A DNA stretch of 24,748 nucleotides from Actinomycetota bacterium (lineage in GTDB: Bacteria; Actinomycetota; Actinomycetes; S36-B12). Shown here piece by piece: positions 23,842-24,748 of the stretch; the first letter of the stretch is position 1, and every line of letters begins with the position of its first letter. The stretch covers positions 1 to 24,748 of the forward strand of contig WLLZ01000016.1 of the NCBI GenBank assembly GCA_009700485.1, given 5' to 3'. Position numbers and translations under genes: made by a program. The notes beneath the pieces are model-generated. The model was not told where the DNA came from and searched no databases. It saw nothing but the letters and a program-made list of their open reading frames with translations.

Positions 23842-24518
23842 ACGAACCTTCAAAGCCCACTTCGGAATCGGTCACAGTTGATGAAACTCCGAGCCGAAAA
23901 TTTACTGCACTCTTTCGCGACAGCGAGAGTTTCCAAATGCTCTCCGACACTCGTGCAATAGAACTTGCCCGGGGGTTGAACTACGTAGGACTGGTTGTAC
24001 CACTATTGGTGGTGTTGGCGGCCATCGTCACACAGGTAGTGACTGGCGAGCTTCCATGCTCGCATTGCAATCTAGAGCGATTGGCCTACTTCACGATCGC
24101 CCTCGGGCCGGCACTTAACCTCAGGTTCGGAATTCGGCCCAGCCACTACGGAATCAGTCTCGCGGGCGCCATGTTCCTCGGGACCGTTTCGATAGACATG
24201 ATGGTTCGCATCGCTGAACAAGTCGGTCCGGCCGGATATGGACCTGTTGTTTTGGGACTTCACGTCAATAGCTGGTCATTGATTATTTCCATTATCGCGG
24301 GGATTGGCGTGGTGTTGATGCTTTTGTGGGAACGACAATTTGATTTGGCTCGCCCCCACCAGACGATTCTTGGACGGCCTACCGGCTTGCTTCTCTTAAT
24401 CGCTTTGATCTTTGTCATGGCAGTCGTTGTGTTTGCTCTAATTTCAGCAATTTTCGAGTGCGGACCTGGTATTTGCCCTGACGTTGCGCCAAAAACCTAT
24501 CCTTATTGGCCCTTCTAG
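23835..24518 (+). CDS. DsbB-like disulfide oxidoreductase
   Basis: The 227-residue protein has a polar cytoplasmic N-terminus (about 45 residues) and then five hydrophobic segments (about 47-69, 83-99, 105-127, 145-165, 183-207). After the first segment comes LPCSHCNLERL, with Cys75, Cys78 and Arg82, which matches the quinone-linked CxxC and Arg of DsbB. A second pair, Cys209 and Cys214, follows the last helix in ECGPGICPD; DsbB normally has its second pair in a mid-protein loop, so the topology differs. The expected role is reoxidising a thioredoxin-like partner and passing electrons to quinone. No DsbA is in the window. It is in operon with the 50-residue membrane protein and lies next to the tRNA gene. 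Confidence 0.68.
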   Translation: MVNEPSKPTSESVTVDETPSRKFTALFRDSESFQMLSDTRAIELARGLNYVGLVVPLLVVLAAIVTQVVTGELPCSHCNLERLAYFTIALGPALNLRFGIRPSHYGISLAGAMFLGTVSIDMMVRIAEQVGPAGYGPVVLGLHVNSWSLIISIIAGIGVVLMLLWERQFDLARPHQTILGRPTGLLLLIALIFVMAVVVFALISAIFECGPGICPDVAPKTYPYWPF

Positions 24519-24560
24519 CGGGAAGCCGGTCGGCCGATCTGAGCGCCGATAGATGGCAAC

Positions 24561-24587
24561 CCGGGACAAGGGTTAACGATGTCCCGG
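24561..24587 (+). terminator. Hairpin between the DsbB-like gene and the tRNA
   Basis: CCGGGAC at 24561-24567 pairs perfectly with GTCCCGG at 24581-24587 around a 13-base loop containing GTTAAC. No T-run follows. It may end transcription of either converging unit. Confidence 0.4.
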
Positions 24588-24600
24588 AACTCGAGAAAAG

Positions 24601-24673
24601 TGCGCCCGAAGAGATTCGAACTCCTAACCTTCTGATCCGTAGTCAGATGCTCTATCCGTTGAGCTACGGGCGC
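24601..24673 (-). tRNA. tRNA-Arg (anticodon ACG)
   Basis: The 73-base gene folds into a full cloverleaf: acceptor stem GCGCCCG/CGGGCGC, D stem GCTC/GAGC, anticodon stem TCTGA/TCAGA with loop CTACGGA, and T arm with TTCGAAT. The anticodon ACG (24640-24638) reads CGN codons after A34 is changed to inosine by TadA, which is encoded in this window. CCA is not encoded. Its 3' 45 bp are duplicated at 22909-22953. Confidence 0.96.
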
Positions 24674-24687
24674 GTCGTAACCCCAGA

Positions 24688-24693
24688 AGTATA
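24688..24693 (-). promoter_or_regulatory. -10 box of the tRNA-Arg gene
   Basis: Minus-strand TATACT lies 14 bases before the mature tRNA 5' end, a normal distance for a short leader. The -35 box is not clear. Confidence 0.5.
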
Positions 24694-24748
24694 GCCTTTC
24701 CCGCGATCTTGGATTGCGGACCCAGTACCTGCTAGTAGTAACCTGCGC

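Overview
The window looks like a chromosomal stretch of an actinobacterium (Actinomycetota) of moderate-to-high GC. The evidence is the family content: a tRNA adenosine deaminase-associated protein beside tadA, a LytR_C membrane protein, a Septum_form-type secreted protein, a three-gene transhydrogenase operon and a DUF4436-like protein. Several genes also seem to be transcribed without a leader, with a TANNNT -10 box 6-8 bases before the start codon. No rRNA gene, complete insertion sequence or CRISPR array was seen. I did not identify a species.

Layout. 1-123: 5' part of a secreted-protein gene leaving the window (minus). 256-1885: LytR_C protein, tadA and its associated protein, minus strand, joined by one-base stop/start overlaps. 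1944-2582: upp (plus). 2648-3831: a type IV toxin-antitoxin pair (XRE regulator plus AbiEii-like nucleotidyltransferase) behind a perfect 12-bp inverted repeat that covers the -35 box. 3860-6683: pntB, pntAB and pntAA (minus). 6804-7580: orphan ParA-type ATPase (minus). 7675-8520: secreted Septum_form protein (plus). 8653-9684: DUF4436-like membrane protein. 10098-11318: type II NADH dehydrogenase. 11356-13140: ABC-F ATPase. 13166-14224: FkbM-type methyltransferase, diverging from the ABC-F gene with start codons only 25 bp apart. 14507-15514: choloylglycine hydrolase-family amidase.

The right part (about 15.5-24.7 kb) is more accessory. It has long gaps, two neighbouring secreted four-cysteine proteins, a solitary HsdR-like restriction/helicase protein with altered catalytic motifs and no HsdM or HsdS, a secretory lipase, a tiny excisionase-like HTH gene with its own terminator, and an intact tRNA-Arg(ACG). 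The last 45 bp of that tRNA gene are exactly duplicated 1,691 bp away. Between the copies lie a frame-disrupted acidic repeat protein, an overlooked 50-residue membrane protein and a DsbB-like oxidoreductase. This is the footprint expected of an element that integrated into the tRNA gene, but no integrase is present. Short direct repeats with a 12-bp period lie on both sides of the tRNA fragment.

Functional links: the tRNA-Arg(ACG) at the right end is the known substrate class of TadA encoded at the left end. pntAA/AB/B and ndh both act on the nicotinamide nucleotide pool at the membrane. The DsbB-like protein could serve the cysteine-bearing secreted proteins, but that is inference only.
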